Positions 10,815-23,520 of a stretch of 39,868 nucleotides of DNA are shown in pieces. The translations under genes were made by a program, and so were the position numbers. Every line of letters begins with the position of its first letter. Position 1 is the stretch's first letter. Origin of the DNA: Ophiostoma sp. CBS 140.51 (taxonomy: Eukaryota > Ascomycota > Sordariomycetes > Ophiostomatales > Ophiostomataceae); contig JANSLP010000299.1 of NCBI GenBank assembly GCA_029298735.1, positions 1 through 39,868 of the forward strand. The letters run 5' to 3'. Below the pieces are notes generated by a model. That model searched no databases. It was given only the letters and a program-made list of their open reading frames with translations, and was not told the origin of the DNA.

Positions 10815-13559
10815 CTTTTGACCCCCTTTGTTGCTGTACTTATTGTGCAACCGCCGGTCAGACATTTTTCTCATCAATGAGCCTCTTCGTCTAGTTTACG
10901 CCCCCGAAGACACCAGCATTATTCATTATGCAGCGAACGCACAAACCATTTGGCACTCTTAATTATTTTTTATCAAACATGATCAACACCCTTCTAGCCC
11001 TGACCTGACACGAAAATACCCGCGTGATTTTAATTTTCCGGCCCACGCCTTATCTTTACAATGCTTGGCCATAGAACTGGGAAAAGCAAAGTAAAGAAGC
11101 CACCGGACTCGGCTTAGAATGTTCGTCAATGGCCAGAGTGTTCCCGCAGTAATAAGGTGCATCTATTTGCTGCATGCCATTGCCAACCAGTGCGCCAACT
11201 GCCAGTTTAATACCACCCAGCCACCGTACCCTGCCGTCATCCCCTGCACTTTAATGCTGTGGCATAGCCGCTATGTGACCTGTTGCAGGACACTGGAAGC
11301 GAGAGGCATAAGCGAAGAGATAGGCATACGCACGCCATTGACATGGACGAAGAGTCACCAAAACGAACCGTAGGGAAATGGCGGTTGCAGGAGAAAGCGT
11401 TGAGGGACACTCCTCCAAACTGCGGAGCCAACACTGAGTACGTACTACTCGCATCTGAAAATCAGGACTGAATGGCCATTTTCTTGGGACGTGGCCCATC
11501 AATGTTAATCGTGTCAGCAGTGTGACAGCTGACAACCGTGCGAGCGTCTGTCACTCTAGTCCACCAAAAATCAAGCACGGTCAATGTTCTAGCCAGAAAA
11601 TTGACTGCAACCTCGCCAGTCTTTCATGGCGCCCGCTCGGTATCCGCAGCCGAGACCATACTTGCGCTTGCTACTGATGGACAAAGACAAACTGTCTTTT
11701 CACTCTACTCGCTGATCGCTTCACAGCTGCGCAACGAAGGCGAAGGAGGGAATGTCCCTTCAGAAGAAGAAAAAAACCTAGCGATGTGCAGATATGTGCA
11801 GATCGTAAGAACCAGGCATTAGCTTCAGTTCCTGTCCCTCTAAATCGTCGAATGGCTTCAAAGCGAACGAGCGGAGTGAGAAGTGAGCAAGTGAACAGCA
11901 AGGGCGCTACGGCTTCGCTGCCGGCCGGCCTATTCTCGCCTGGTCATCCCATCGCGTCCCTCTAAACTGCAACAAGTCTAGTGTCCGCCCGTTGCAGGTC
12001 TGGTGTTTGACATTGAAGGAGTCGCGATCCTGGTCAGGCCACGGCTCTGTTGAGTGCCGACAGCGTTGTGTCTGTCAACAAGGTTGTATGTAATAGCTGC
12101 GGTTGTCAAAGGCCGTTGGCCAAACGAATGAAAGGTCCGACATTGGTGATGTTAGGATGAAGTGGCTTTCTTAACATACCCAGTCGTAACTCATCGATGT
12201 TGAACGAAAGAAGGGTGCCTGGCACTCTCGTCCTATTAGTTTAGGGGGGCCTCGGGGGCCAGATGTGCTGATGCAACGAAATGGAAAAATCGCCGTGCCA
12301 GGTCGCAAAAAATGATAGAATCCGCTCAAGACCGAAGGAAAATGACAGGCGGCGAGTTTTTACGAGTACGAGGACGGAGGACGTGATTGCGCTACTGCGG
12401 ATGACAAAATCTCATCTCGCTCCTCCTTTTTCAACGTTCTTTCCGCTCAGTTTCGGCGCCTGGCAACTTTCGTCCTGTCCTCCTTCCTTAAGCGTCCGAT
12501 GCACAAGCGAAGTAGTCAAGCTGTCTAAAACAAGCCATCCGCACTGAACATGCAAGCTATGTGGGCAACTGCAGGAAAATGGAAGGAGAAAAGGAGAGAC
12601 CAAAAAATGAAAGAAGGAAAGAAGGAAAGACAAGACGAGGGCTGGGAGAATTAACGCCCACAATGCTCGCTAAACTGCATCTGCTTCCCGCCAATCTACA
12701 GAGAGCGCCCGCCTATCGAGCATCAAAGAAAAGAACCTGGTCAATGTGCTCCATTCTCGCGTGGCAATCCACACGTGATAGCACATGTATGCCTTTATCC
12801 TTCCCTTGTACTTTGTGCAAGGTTGGCAGACATGCTTGTGTCGACGACGTGGGAAAAGGGCACTGTAATTACGGAGTATTTGTGGGATACAGCACAAAGA
12901 AGCGGTAGAAATCGCTAACATAACACCAGGTTTCGGCAGCGGGCCATTTGGCCAGACAGAATATGATATGTAATATTGGTACGATCGAGATATACCTCCG
13001 GGGGGTTTACTTTGGGGTCGTTCCTTCCCTGAACACAACTCTTTTTCCGATGCCCCTCCTGCCTTCCATTGAGTCCACTGTAACTTGGGGGCGATGATTC
13101 CTGTACAAGGGTGGAGGGCGACCAACTGCGTCCCGCAATAAAACAGGGCAAGTCGATATGTCGCCAGATGCAAAAATGTACCATGCACCCGGAGCATTTG
13201 TTGGATTTTTTGTACGAGGCAAAGCCAGGACGAAAATTAGCTGGACAGGCTGCATTACCCGTGTCCAGGGATTGGGTTCATTTTGGCGAGTTTGGCTGGC
13301 CATGGCGGCGGGTAGACAAAGTGCAGGTGCTGGCATCTTCAATGCTACGTCGGGAAAGTGCGACCTATGAAAGAGTGGGCAGCCGTTCGCACAAGCACAA
13401 GCACAAGCAACACATCCTATACGCGCGTCGAAAAGATCTCCTCAAAGTCAACTCCAATGTGGAGAAAGCGCACGGAGGTATCGTTTTGCCAGCACAACTT
13501 TGGCGCTCCTTCCCTCGCCATAACGAGCTGTTTTTTTCACCTCTTTCAGACTTCCTTCC

Positions 13560-13961
13560 CATTTGACACAAGTTCTACTACTGCCCGTTGGTCAGTTCTT
13601 TTCCTCTCTCTTTTGTTTCTGTTCTTGCTGTCCCTACTATCATTATTGCTACTCCTGTTGCTTTCCTCTCCACGGCCGTTGAACCAACAGACCACATTTG
13701 TCTTTGGTGACAGCCACTAGCGCACCACCTTGCCCCCTGTGGCCTGGCCCGAATTCCTCAAGTGCCTATCAAGTTTGTCCGTGCCCGCCCACTCGCTCTC
13801 GCTCCTGTCCCTCTTGCCTCCTGATCCCTTTCCTTCCACACCACCAAGCTATTCCTGTTCCCATTCCTTTTCTACTTCACCCAATTTTGTGTCGCAACAC
13901 CCACCTTCTTTTCTTTTCTTCTTGATCAGGCCTTTTGACATTAGCGACACGAATATAAAAA
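13560..13961 (+). promoter_or_regulatory. CT-rich tract and TATA box upstream of the methyltransferase
   Basis: About 360 bp are dominated by C and T on the sense strand, and a TATAAAAA box follows at 13954-13961. The box lies 143-150 bp upstream of the start at 14104. CT-rich tracts are common near transcription starts in filamentous ascomycetes. The initiation point itself cannot be read from sequence. Confidence 0.5.
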
Positions 13962-14103
13962 TAACGGCGACACCACACTCTTAGGACGGCTCCCATCGTC
14001 AAACGGCTGTACACTTCACGCCCAGCTCCATTACGGCTTGTAGAAATACCAGTGGAACATCACCCATTATACAGATCGCGCACGACCCGACGACAACACG
14101 ACA

Positions 14104-15432
14104 ATGTGCGAAGACGAAGCGGGGGGCGCAAGAAATCCCACCGCGACTGCCGACGCTGCCACGGCCGGCACAGATGCCCCTAACCATCCACCATCGACGT
14201 CAGGCTCCATCATCGAAGCCGCCAGTCAGCCCGGCGATGAGGATGAATTCGACTTGGTAGAGGGCTATGAGACCTCCAACTCGCTTGCCTCCACGAGCGC
14301 CACATCCAGCATCTATGCCCACACCTTCGAGAACGGCCGGCGGTATCACTACTTCAAAAACAGCCGATACCCACTACCTGACGACGATATGGAGCAGAGC
14401 AGAGAGGACATGAAGCACGCCATGATGATGGAGTTGACCGACGGAAAACTGTTTTATGCTCCTGTCGGTGACAATCCACAGGAAATCCTCGATATCGGCA
14501 CAGGAACAGGTAAGTCTATTGGCAGTTGCAGATCTCTTCTGAACAAAACCTAACACGACACAGGGATCTGGGCTATTGAAGGTAAGACAATGCCTCCCAT
14601 AGAGCCTTCTGACGGGTTGCACCGCACAGCTTCAGGCCGCCGGCTCTTTTATGTACATCAATATGTCTAACAATACAGTCGGCGACCAATATCCCAGTGC
14701 GCATGTCCGTGGTATCGACATGTCACCCATCCAACCTGTATGGGTGCCGCCAAATGTCGATTTCCTTGTCGACGACTGCACCAACGAGTGGTTGGCTACC
14801 AATGTCGACCTCGTTCACTTCCGCTTCATGGCGATGATCCTCCGCGATGTGCCCAGTGTCATGAAGCACTGCTACAAGCAAGTCCATTTTCGTTCCATAT
14901 ATACTATGAGAAAGCAATGATCCTTGACTAACCATGGATCTCGAGCAGGAGTTTAAAGCCTGGCGGTTGGGTCGAAATGCAGGAACTACTTGGCGAGATC
15001 ATGTGTGACGACAACACCATGCCAGACGACGACCCGCTCAAGTACGTTTATCAGCTGGCCGACCAGGCCTTCACCAAGTTCGGTATGAACGTAAAGCTGG
15101 CACGGGACTTGGAGCCCGTTCTGCGCGAGGCCGGCTTTGTCAACATTCAATGTGTCGCCAAAAAGGTGCCCATTGGTGTTTGGGCAAAGAACAAGACGTT
15201 GCGCCTTATTGGCCTGTATCAAAAGATGGCTGTTGCCGATATCCTCGGCGCTGTCGCTGGTCGGCCGTTTGCAGCACTCGGAATTCCTGCTAATGAGCGG
15301 GAGGTGATCATTGCGTTGGCACGGCGCGCCATGGAAGACAACAGCGTGCACCGCTACTTTACGTACTACTTTTGGTACGCGCAAAAACCAACAGACGTCG
15401 CTGCCGAGGACAGCCCGCCGCATTCACCTTGA
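14104..15432 (+). CDS. SAM-dependent methyltransferase, LaeA-like
   Basis: Four exons (14104-14509, 14564-14581, 14679-14877, 14949-15432) give 368 residues. The first 75 or so residues are acidic and Ser/Thr/Ala-rich. The SAM-binding motif I, ILDIGTGTGIWAIE (about 129-142), is split by the first two introns, with exon 2 only 18 nt long. It is followed by the acidic strand RGIDMSPIQPVWVPPNVDF, the usual hallmark of the LaeA/TAM-like fungal family, then DDCTNEW, DLVHFRFM and, after intron 3, SLKPGGWVEMQEL. The C-terminal half resembles the family cap. Intron 3 (14878-14948) starts with GC rather than GT. Members range from the global secondary-metabolism regulator LaeA to small-molecule methyltransferases; which of these this is cannot be decided here. 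The nearest neighbours are not typical biosynthetic genes. Confidence 0.9.
14878..14948 (+). other. GC-AG intron in the methyltransferase gene
   Basis: This 71-bp intron has donor GCAAGT and acceptor CAG. Splicing here restores the frame as CYK then SLKPGGW, which is family-like. No GT donor nearby gives that join. GC-AG introns are a small minority in fungi. Confidence 0.8.
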
Positions 15433-16135
15433 TCTGGTGGCGGCTGTGCCAACCTCTTGGGGACGAAGTCTGCCTTGCCCGATGAGCCCAATCTCGTCAT
15501 TATGAGTAAAGGGCCATTCTAACGACATTTACGACTAAAAATTACTCCATTTTACAGCACATTATCACATATCTATTTACTGGAGCATATTATTTGTCCT
15601 TTTTGCAGTCTCATTATAGGTTGCTTTATTTTCCGTGATGTACTGTTTTGTGCCTTTGTAATAATTTTGGTTTACTTGGATAAGTCCCTGTTGTTGGTCG
15701 CAGTATTTCGATGGGGTGCGGAAACCGTGGCGTTAGTTCAGAAAAGGGCCTAACCAACAATGTGCACTACTGCCTTTTTATCCAATTGACTACCAAATCA
15801 GCGATTATTCAAGAGTGTATGTAGGGATTACAATTGCCTGTCACTCGACATATAAAAAGCATCATTCTGCATGGAAACTGGAGCTTATACAGCTGATAAT
15901 AAATTTCTATTTGTAAAAGCAAAGCAAAAAGATACTAGCCCATGCCATTTCCCCGTTGGTATCTAGAAAAAAGAAAGAAAAATAACCATGAAAAGAGATA
16001 AAGAAAAAAAAAAGAAACAAAATGTTAGAAAGTATACCCTTGTGTATGATGTACAGAAAAAATGATAAAAGAAATATGCTAGCCGCCAGCCCTTTCAAAC
16101 ATCACCGATAGTAGACCATACTCTTGTCCTACTGC
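15433..16135. other. Convergent 3' intergenic region
   Basis: About 700 bp of AT-rich DNA lie between the 3' ends of the methyltransferase (plus) and the patatin gene (minus). Several AATAAA-like and T-rich stretches are present, consistent with two overlapping termination regions. No gene was seen. Confidence 0.55.
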
Positions 16136-18303
16136 CTATCGTCTCCGGTATTCAGGCTTCCTTGCCTTGTTCACAGGAGGCGGCGGAGCTTCGTCGTCAT
16201 CGATCGGGTAAGGGGCGCCTCCCATCGGCGTGGTATACGAAGATGGCGTCGGTGGGAGTGGGCTAGTAGGAGGCGGTGCTGGGGCTGTCCTCCGAGCACC
16301 GTTGTTGCTTGTGCGGCTATTGCCTTCGGGCAACGGTGTCTTGGGAGGAAGTGGCGGTGGCTCAATGCGGTGCGAGTGGTAGTGGGACTGTGGCTGCAGC
16401 GGGTACTGATACTCTTGCGGCTGTTGGTTAGACGCATTGCGCCATTGTTCTGGCGTCGGGGCCGATACCAGCAATTGGTCGTCGTCGGCAGCGGTCCGGC
16501 CGTTACGCGATGGTGGCTGGGGCGCGCCTCCACTATTGTTGACAGCAGGCGGCGGCGGGAGCGGAGCGTTCTGGCGTGGCGGCGGAGGCGGGGTGGAGTT
16601 GTCGGGAACTTCGGCGATGGAGGGATGTTGGCGCGGAGGGGGCGGGGCGTGGTAAGAGAAGCGCTCAGAAGAGCTCCGTGGCGAGGGGCTGCCATTCGGG
16701 TTGGGGACAGACAGATGATCGACACCGGAGTCGTAGGATTGTCTCGGGGAGTAGGATGCTGGGGCAGGCGCAGGGGTGTTAAAGGTGGCCGGCATGTCAC
16801 CGGGCAGCTCGACCGCAAAAACCTCTGCGGCCGGAAGCGGTGCGACGCCTTGCGCCGGTTTCTGGACGGACTCAGGCACGTCGACAAGGCGGTTGTATCT
16901 CTCGTTGGCACGGTTGATCTTTGCCAGCTTGGCGGCGGCACTCTGGACCATGGTGCGCTCAGCAGTGCGCGAAAGATACCGCTTTGTTCCAGTGCTGATT
17001 TCAGCAAGGCGGCCCCATTCGTTCATGCCAAATTCGCCGACGCCGACCTCCACATTCAACCGGTAGTAGTTTTCGACGTTGACGCCGCGCTTCAACAGAT
17101 GCTCGCGCTGCATGTATTCGTGGATCTTTTCGCAGCCCTCGATCTTGGAGATCAGGCGGCGGCGAGCCTCGGCGAAGTCGCCGAGAAAGCCGTCGTACCA
17201 CATGGGGTTGTTGTCGCTACCGCGGGGGCGCTTGCCAGTACCGACACTAACAAAAACGCCTACATCGCGACCAGGCCACTCGTTGACCGTAGCCTCGTCG
17301 AGAGCATGAGGTGAAGGGTTAAAAGTGCCGGTGCCGTCGTCGTGGAACATGGACTGGCCTATCTGAATGGGCTTGAACGCCAGGCCGATGGCGCAGGTTG
17401 CACGACCAGCCTCCCAAATGCGACAGTCGAACTCGGGAGCCGGTTCGCGCCTTGAATCGTAGGACCTCAGCATGACGGGTTCTTCGCCTCGTGGTGCGCC
17501 CTTGTATATCGCAGTGACGACCCTAGGAGACATTCAGTTAGTTGATGCCACTCACTCTATTTGTTTTGGTTCGAATTGCTTGCAAAACCTACGTTTTTGT
17601 GCGGAACTCTCTTGAGTCGTAAAGAAGCGCATTCGGATCTCCTCGGCTCGAGGAGTAGTAGGGCCTCGCCATCTGTGCTGCGGGGCTCCGTGCGCTGAAA
17701 CTGACCACACTGGCATTGCTAGAGTGCCGTCGAGGCCCGGATGCGCCGCTGCCGGGCCGGCCCGACGTTGTGCTAAGGGGACTTGTGATGCTGCCGCCCG
17801 AAAACGAGTCTTTGCCCTCGTTCACGGCCACGGTGTGCTCGCGTACGGCTTCTTTGATAGCATCTTCGAGGCGCGACGCCTTGAACAGCGTCGGGCGGGT
17901 TGGGATACCGAGGATGGTCTTATCGGTCTCAAAGACCATGCGTGTCATACGCACGTAGAGCTCTTTGCAGGTCTCAATGTCGAGGCGTAGACGACCGAGC
18001 ATGAGAGCGATCAAGCCACCCGTGCCGGTGCCCACAATCAAGTCAAAATGGTCGGCGGGTTTGGGGATCTCGTTGCGATGCGGGGCGCGGCCTTCCATCT
18101 CGACGAAAGTTCGGTGCATAATCTCTTGCAGGATGATAAATATGCTGTAGCCGCGTACACCACCGCCATCTAGTGAACAGAAAGAAGGTTAGCAAGGTCG
18201 TGGGCCTGTCGATAGTCGGCTCTGCAGAGGTCAACATACCGAGAGACAGGATACGAAGGGGCGGCCCCTTGGTCGTGTCTTTTCGTTTTAGACTTGAGTC
18301 CAT
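16136..18303 (-). CDS. Patatin-like protein with Pro-rich tail and substituted nucleophile
   Basis: Three exons on the minus strand (18303-18240, 18169-17593, 17522-16136) with two 70-bp introns give 675 residues. Patatin-like phospholipases hydrolyse acyl esters using a Ser-Asp dyad. The oxyanion-hole motif DGGGVRG (about 22-28) is created by the first splice. The nucleophile elbow reads VGTGTGGLIALMLGRL (about 67-82), so the usual GxSxG is G-T-G-T-G with Gly at the serine position, residue 70. The dyad region near residue 276 reads DDGTGTFNPSP. A segment around VGVGEFGMNEWGRL matches the fungal family. The last 230 or so residues are Pro-rich and probably disordered. Activity is therefore doubtful. 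A regulatory or lipid-binding role is inference, and the substitution may be shared by this subfamily. Confidence 0.88.
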
Positions 18304-21300
18304 GGCTGCTAGAGTGAGGACGTCGCCTAAGTGTGTCGCAGGCGAAGACGAGGGAGTTCTCCCGCTGCCGTGGTGGGCGGTTCGCGATCTCAGAAGAGGA
18401 TGCGGGGGTTGCGCGTAGTCAGTGTCGAACGTCACGATTGTCGGGAGCGGTGGTGAAAATGGCAATATGAGAAGTCGGTCAACGAACGGCGGTCGTGTGG
18501 AGTACCAGGCGATGTGTCAAAAAAATCGCGATAATGGCGAGAATGGTAGATGGCAAAAAGTTGGAAATAAATTTGAAGGCTGGCTGCAAGTGGGTGGGAC
18601 GTGGTGGGCAAAGACGCTATGCGCTTGGCTATGTAGGAAGATAATAAGTTCAGCACGATGCAGACAGTGTGAAAGTATGTAGACAGAGAAGAGATATTAG
18701 CGGTGTGCGGAGAAGTGAGAAGAGCCAAGGTGAGTTTTTCTGGCTGTTTTTGTTTGTGTCAAAGTTCGTGTTGCCTTGAAGAGTTGCGGCATAGATTTTT
18801 CGCTGATTTCGCTGATTTTGCTGATTTCGCTGACGACGATGACGGCAGAGGCGGACTTTCGTGCCTGCCCTCGTTTCCGCCCGCTCGCGCTGTGGCTGGG
18901 ATTGGCCAGGCCTGGCCGGGGCCCAAAATAAATGGTACATGGCGTACATTTTGGCGGCGGCGCGGGGCGGGGGTGTGCTGGGCTACCTGAAGACTGGTCG
19001 TCAACTGGGCTGTACCTTGGCCTGTGTCTTGGCAACGTGGGAGGGGCTCTGGGCTGCAGCCCATCTGATCCATGCCGAGTTGAGCCGCCCAATCCGAAAG
19101 GAACAAAACGAAAGAAAACGATAGCGCAGTGTGAGCAGTGTGAAGGTCCAGCGAATGACAATGCCTGCTGATAGAAGGGGCGACTTTCACATAGCTGCGG
19201 CCGGATGTCGTTGCAATACCAACTGGGAAGGAGGCAGCCTAGCCTCGTGCCTCGTCTCGTCGTGTCCCAATCGTGACAAAGCGCCAAGAGGGCAAGAGTC
19301 TGGCTGCGACGTAGTTTTACAAACAGGTCAGCAGCAGGACGACGAGGAAACAGAACAGCAAAGAGGGCTCGGGGTTCTCGATAGCTTTACACACTGGCTA
19401 CAGTGACTGGGGAACATCGCGGCGGGGCGGTGCATAAGATTCTTGTGTGGTAAGATGCATGCACTGTCACTGAGGTGCGATCCATGAGAAGAGTATTCAT
19501 ACTTGCCATTTCGTTCGTCCTCTTCTTTTCTTTTGCCTTCCCAAAACGACGTCTTTGACAGGCACCGACTTTGTTTCGTTTCCTGCTTTTCATTGACACC
19601 CAGGTTTGTGGTTGGGATGAGGGGAACAAGAAAAGCGAACAGGGCCCCTTGCCTGCCCTACGGTCTTGTGGGGCGCAAATCAAGATACTTTGTGTGTATG
19701 TACAACCTGATTGTGCACTCGAGAAAAGTACCTAGGTACGTACCTTACGACTCTGCTGTCCGTTTGCAAGTGGCTGCTGCCTGTCTCGGACGCCATTCAG
19801 GTACCCGCTAGACTCGCTGCACCGCGCCCGCACCTGCCCACAGCCACCTTGACATCGACGTCTGTGCCCCTGTGGCTGCGACAACATTGTGCAAAAAAAA
19901 AACATTATTCCGGACATTGTGCTCTGTTGAAAAGAAGAGAAGGCAGATACCAAATTGATGCCCAACGCGCCAAACACTAACCAATAACCACGCGGATGGC
20001 TGAGGAAGAGCGGCTGTGCCAAGACGTCAACTCAATGCGTCAACATAAGACGTTCATACTCGGCCATTCCTATTAGCACTGTATTTAAGATGAGGTGCAA
20101 TGCGCAAAAACTGGAAAGTGGAAAGGAGGCAATCTGTGTCGAATGCAATCTGTGTCGAAATAAATCGTTGTTGATAGAAGGGACTCGGTCTACGACGCAA
20201 TACATCAATCAGAGCTAAATTAAGAATGAAGCCGGCCGGCTAGCGCACGTTGATGACACCTCTAGTGGGCCGTTAGGGCTCGGGTTTTGGAGCTCTTGGG
20301 ACCCAACGGCCCTGGGGCCTGGGACTTGTCCCTGGTGCGTTCTCAAAATGCGGGGCATAACAGACAAAGCCGCAACGGTCAGGTCCCGAGACTACTAAAG
20401 TAATGGCTCGTGTATTTATTTCACGCCCCTTTCATCATTGGTATTCTCCTTTCTTCTAGAAGCAAAGAAGCTTCCTCCCCAGTTCCTTCGCTCGCTTGTC
20501 ACTGCACCTCAACCGTCTAAACATACAAGGTACCAATCAACTTCGCCGTACTATGTATGTAATTAGTACCATCCTGAAAGAGAGACACATTCCCCCGTCC
20601 TTGATAAAGACAACGAATAACCACACAAGTAAGATGATCCCAAATGCACCGTAAGTAGTTGTTTTGGGAGGCCATATATCGTGCTTGGTTTAGATCAGAG
20701 GCAGACCGATGTCTCAATTCTTAGAGCCGATGAAATACGCACGTGGCCTGTTGAAGGGTTGATAAGATTTCATCTAATGTTCGAGTTTCGTAATCAACTT
20801 TCTCCTATCTACAACATATCACAACGCACGACATACATTAGACTTGCTTAATACCACGTGTGTTCTTTCCAATGCTATGTTCTCTTCAATAAAAAGGCAT
20901 CCGGTAACAATATGTCAACTTATCAAGTATACAACGCTTACATAGCAGTCTCCGGTCACGTTTGTGAGTGCCCTATCAAAAGCATCAGTAAGCAGATCGA
21001 TGCTTTACGACAAGCACTTTGTATTGCTCAGTACTTAAACACTGCTCGCGCAACTCGCGTTTCGAGTTAAATCCTATGCTCTTTACATCCTATCTCTGTC
21101 TTTTTCAACGCTTTTGACGGGTGGAAAAACCGTGTGGAGAACCGACAACTCTCATTTTGGCGGCAAGTTATCCGAGTGCTCGGTGCGTGATTGTACCGGA
21201 TCATCGGCCCTCGCATGGTCTCTTGGCCCGGCCAGCTCTAGCTCCTGCTCTCCGCAACGGAAGGGATCAGACGGACAGGGCCTTGAATCCACCGCTGCAA

Positions 21301-22050
21301 GAGACGCAAGATACCCCAAAATCACGTCAATTGACAAAATGTGGACCAACGTTGCAGCATAGGAACTGTTGGAGAGAGTTCTTGGGGGGATGGGTTCCCT
21401 ATCACACGTTTTTCTCAACATTGGCAGCAAAGCTTGTTTACGCCTCATTCGAGTAGCCGGGGTAGATGATTGTTTCCACCATTTTATTGTCTTATTTTTC
21501 TGTCCCTCTTCTGTTTTTTATTCTATCTACAGCAGTAGCTCGATCCTGTTTTCCCTGGATGCTTGAGTTCCTGCCCAGGCCTGGCAGACGCATAGGGTGG
21601 GCAGCTTTGGCGCTCCAATCCGAGCGTCACCATCTCTCATACGTTTCCTCTGTATGAAGGGCCGAGTAAATTACGGCCGACGAAAAGACATGTCAAGCCT
21701 GGCAGTCCTCCGAGGAGGTGCGAGATTCACTGGCCATGGTGTCGTTCGACCAGTGAACCGAAACCGCCGTGCATGCAAAAGTAAGCTCTGTTTCTGTGGA
21801 CTAAGCAGACCGCAAACACCTGCTCTGCCCTCTATTCTCTATCCTTGTTATAAAATAGACTTTGCATCCTCATATACTCTTGTCCTTTTTATAAGACCTG
21901 GCATCATCGAATCTTTGATACTTTTTCTTTTTTTTTGTGCTTTAATTTAATATTGGTGTCTTGGAACGGGCTGCAGAAAGAAAATCGTCTCCCGTCTTAT
22001 TACCATATTCACTACGCACATTACCTGTTTGCCTCACCCTAACCGCTAGA
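18304..22050. other. Gene-poor region
   Basis: No supported gene was found in 3.7 kb. The first part, to about 19.3 kb, is probably the promoter and leader of the minus-strand patatin gene. It contains a 9-bp tandem repeat at 18801-18836. A tandem duplication of about 14 bp (GCAATCTGTGTCGAA) sits at about 20128-20160, and GCCGGCCGGC near 20232. Hairpin-forming GC-rich sequence occurs at 20285-20340. The stretch from 21100 to 21950 has overlapping frames on both strands without domain-like content. Confidence 0.45.
18801..18836 (+). repeat. 9-bp tandem repeat (CGCTGATTT, four copies)
   Basis: Four consecutive 9-bp units are present: CGCTGATTT twice, TGCTGATTT, then CGCTGACGA. The period is a multiple of three, so it gives FAD or ISE peptide repeats in shadow frames. 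It lies about 500 bp upstream of the patatin start. Confidence 0.75.
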
Positions 22051-23520
22051 ATGGCGTATTCACTTTACAACATCTACCTCATCACCCCGATTATCATCAT
22101 CGGCGGCTTGCTTCAGGGGTTCGATATTTCATCCATGTCCGCCATTGCCAGCAACAAGACATGGCAGAAGCGCTTCGGCAATCCAAATGCCGCGACCCAG
22201 GGCGGCATCACAGCCAGCATTTCGGGCGGCTCGTTCCTGGGCTACTTTGTCAATATGTTGACCATTGACCGCTTCGGCCGGCGGGCAACCCTACAGATCG
22301 GCAGCCTAGTCTTTATTGTCGGAGCCATACTGTGTGCCGCCAGTGTCGCCGTGCCGATGCTAATCGTGGGCCGTGTTCTCTACGGGCTTGCTGCCGGCTT
22401 ATTTACATCGACGGGGCCAACATACTTGGCAGAGCTGGCACCACGCGAGGTCAGGGGCCGCATCTTATCGTTGCAACAGTGGTCCATCACCTACGGCTGC
22501 AGCTTCACCAAAACAGAGGCTGTCTTCCGGGTGCCCTGGACGTTGCAAATTGTGCCGGCCATCATCATGTTCATTGGCTTGGTCCTTTGTGCCACGCTCA
22601 CCGCGCTGGCTGGCTGCCCAAGACCGCTACGATGAGGCTTTGCAGGTTCTAGCCAACTTACACGCAGATGGTGACCAGCACGCGCCTCTCGTGCAGGCCG
22701 AAATGGCCGAGATCCGCGAGTACATGCGCATCTTACAGGTCTTGGTGCATCCTCACACTGGTCCGAGATGTTCGACAGCGGCAACCGCCTGCACATCATC
22801 AATGGTCTTTGCGTGCACATCTGGACACAACTCAGCGGCAACAACGCAGTCCTTTATTATGTTACTTACATAATGGAGATGGCAGGCCTGGCTGGAAATG
22901 TCAATCTCATCGCTTCGAGTATCCAGTACGTTGTCAATGTCGTATTTGCACTGCCCACCATTCTGTTTCTGGACCGCGTCGGCCGCCGCCTGGCACTGTT
23001 GTTTGGATCCACGTTCATGATGATCTGGCTGTACGCCATTGTGGGGACCATGAAGACACATGGGCACAGCGTTCCTGGAGGTTTCGAGGGCTCCAGTGTC
23101 GTCACATGGACCATGGATACAGACGCTCCGCACGCAAAAAGCGCCGTGGTCGCATTCACGTACCTGCTGGTGGCCACATACAGCTTTACCTGGGCGCTCA
23201 TCAGTTGGTGCTACCCCCCTGAGCTGTTCCCAGTGCGTCTTCGTGGAAAGGCGGTTTCACTGGCAACATCGGCCAACTGGGCTTTTGGGTTCGCCAACAG
23301 TTACTACAGCCCGCCCGGGTACGAGCACTTGCAGTGACGCAACTTCCTGTTGTTCGGTTCTTTCAACGTGGCGGCTGGCCTTCAAGTCTTATTTTTCTTT
23401 CCGGAGACCAAGGGCCTCAGCCTTGAGGACGTGGACGAGCTGTTTGCGTCAGGTGTTAAAGCTGCATGTATATACACAGATCTGGCCAATTTCGTAGCAT
23501 TTTGGTCAAGACCAATATAA
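22051..23520 (+). pseudogene. MFS sugar-transporter-type pseudogene
   Basis: This is the remnant of a 12-segment major facilitator of the sugar porter family, a plasma-membrane importer. It opens with MAYSLYNIYLITPIIIIGGLLQG, then has IDRFGRRATLQIGS (the DRxGRR loop) and LAELAPREVRGRILSLQQW. Shortly after, about ten residues expected by the family are absent (ITYG directly followed by CSFTKTEAVFRVPW). A frameshift near 22585-22600 moves the frame to RSPRWLAAQDRYDEAL. A second shift near 22740-22763 leads to EMFDSGNRLHIINGL and LDRVGRRLALLFGS. An in-frame TGA at 23335-23337 replaces a residue that is usually Trp in this family. Beyond it the frame continues through FFFPETKGLSLEDVDELF, the sugar-porter PETKG signature, to TAA 23518-23520. 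No GT-AG introns explain the shifts. A broken sulfatase converges on it 140 bp away. Confidence 0.85.

Larger units (their letters stand above)
10652..14103. other. Long gene-free region
   Basis: In 3.4 kb I see no supported gene. Frames on both strands (for example 12670-13197 minus and 13111-13566 plus) overlap each other and have no domain-like content. A 15-bp direct repeat lies close to the monooxygenase stop. A GCCGGCCGGC palindrome is at about 11922. From 13560 to 13930 the plus strand is strongly pyrimidine-rich, forming the leader and promoter of the methyltransferase gene. No RNA gene was found by eye. Confidence 0.5.

Noticed and set aside
16124..17314. 396-codon plus-strand frame over the patatin gene
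   Set aside because: It is an Arg/Trp-rich shadow of the Pro-rich tail; the minus strand has clear family motifs and splice sites.
18697..19287. 196-codon minus-strand frame upstream of the patatin gene
   Set aside because: Pro/Ser/His-rich, includes the translated 9-bp repeat, and lies in the expected promoter and leader region.
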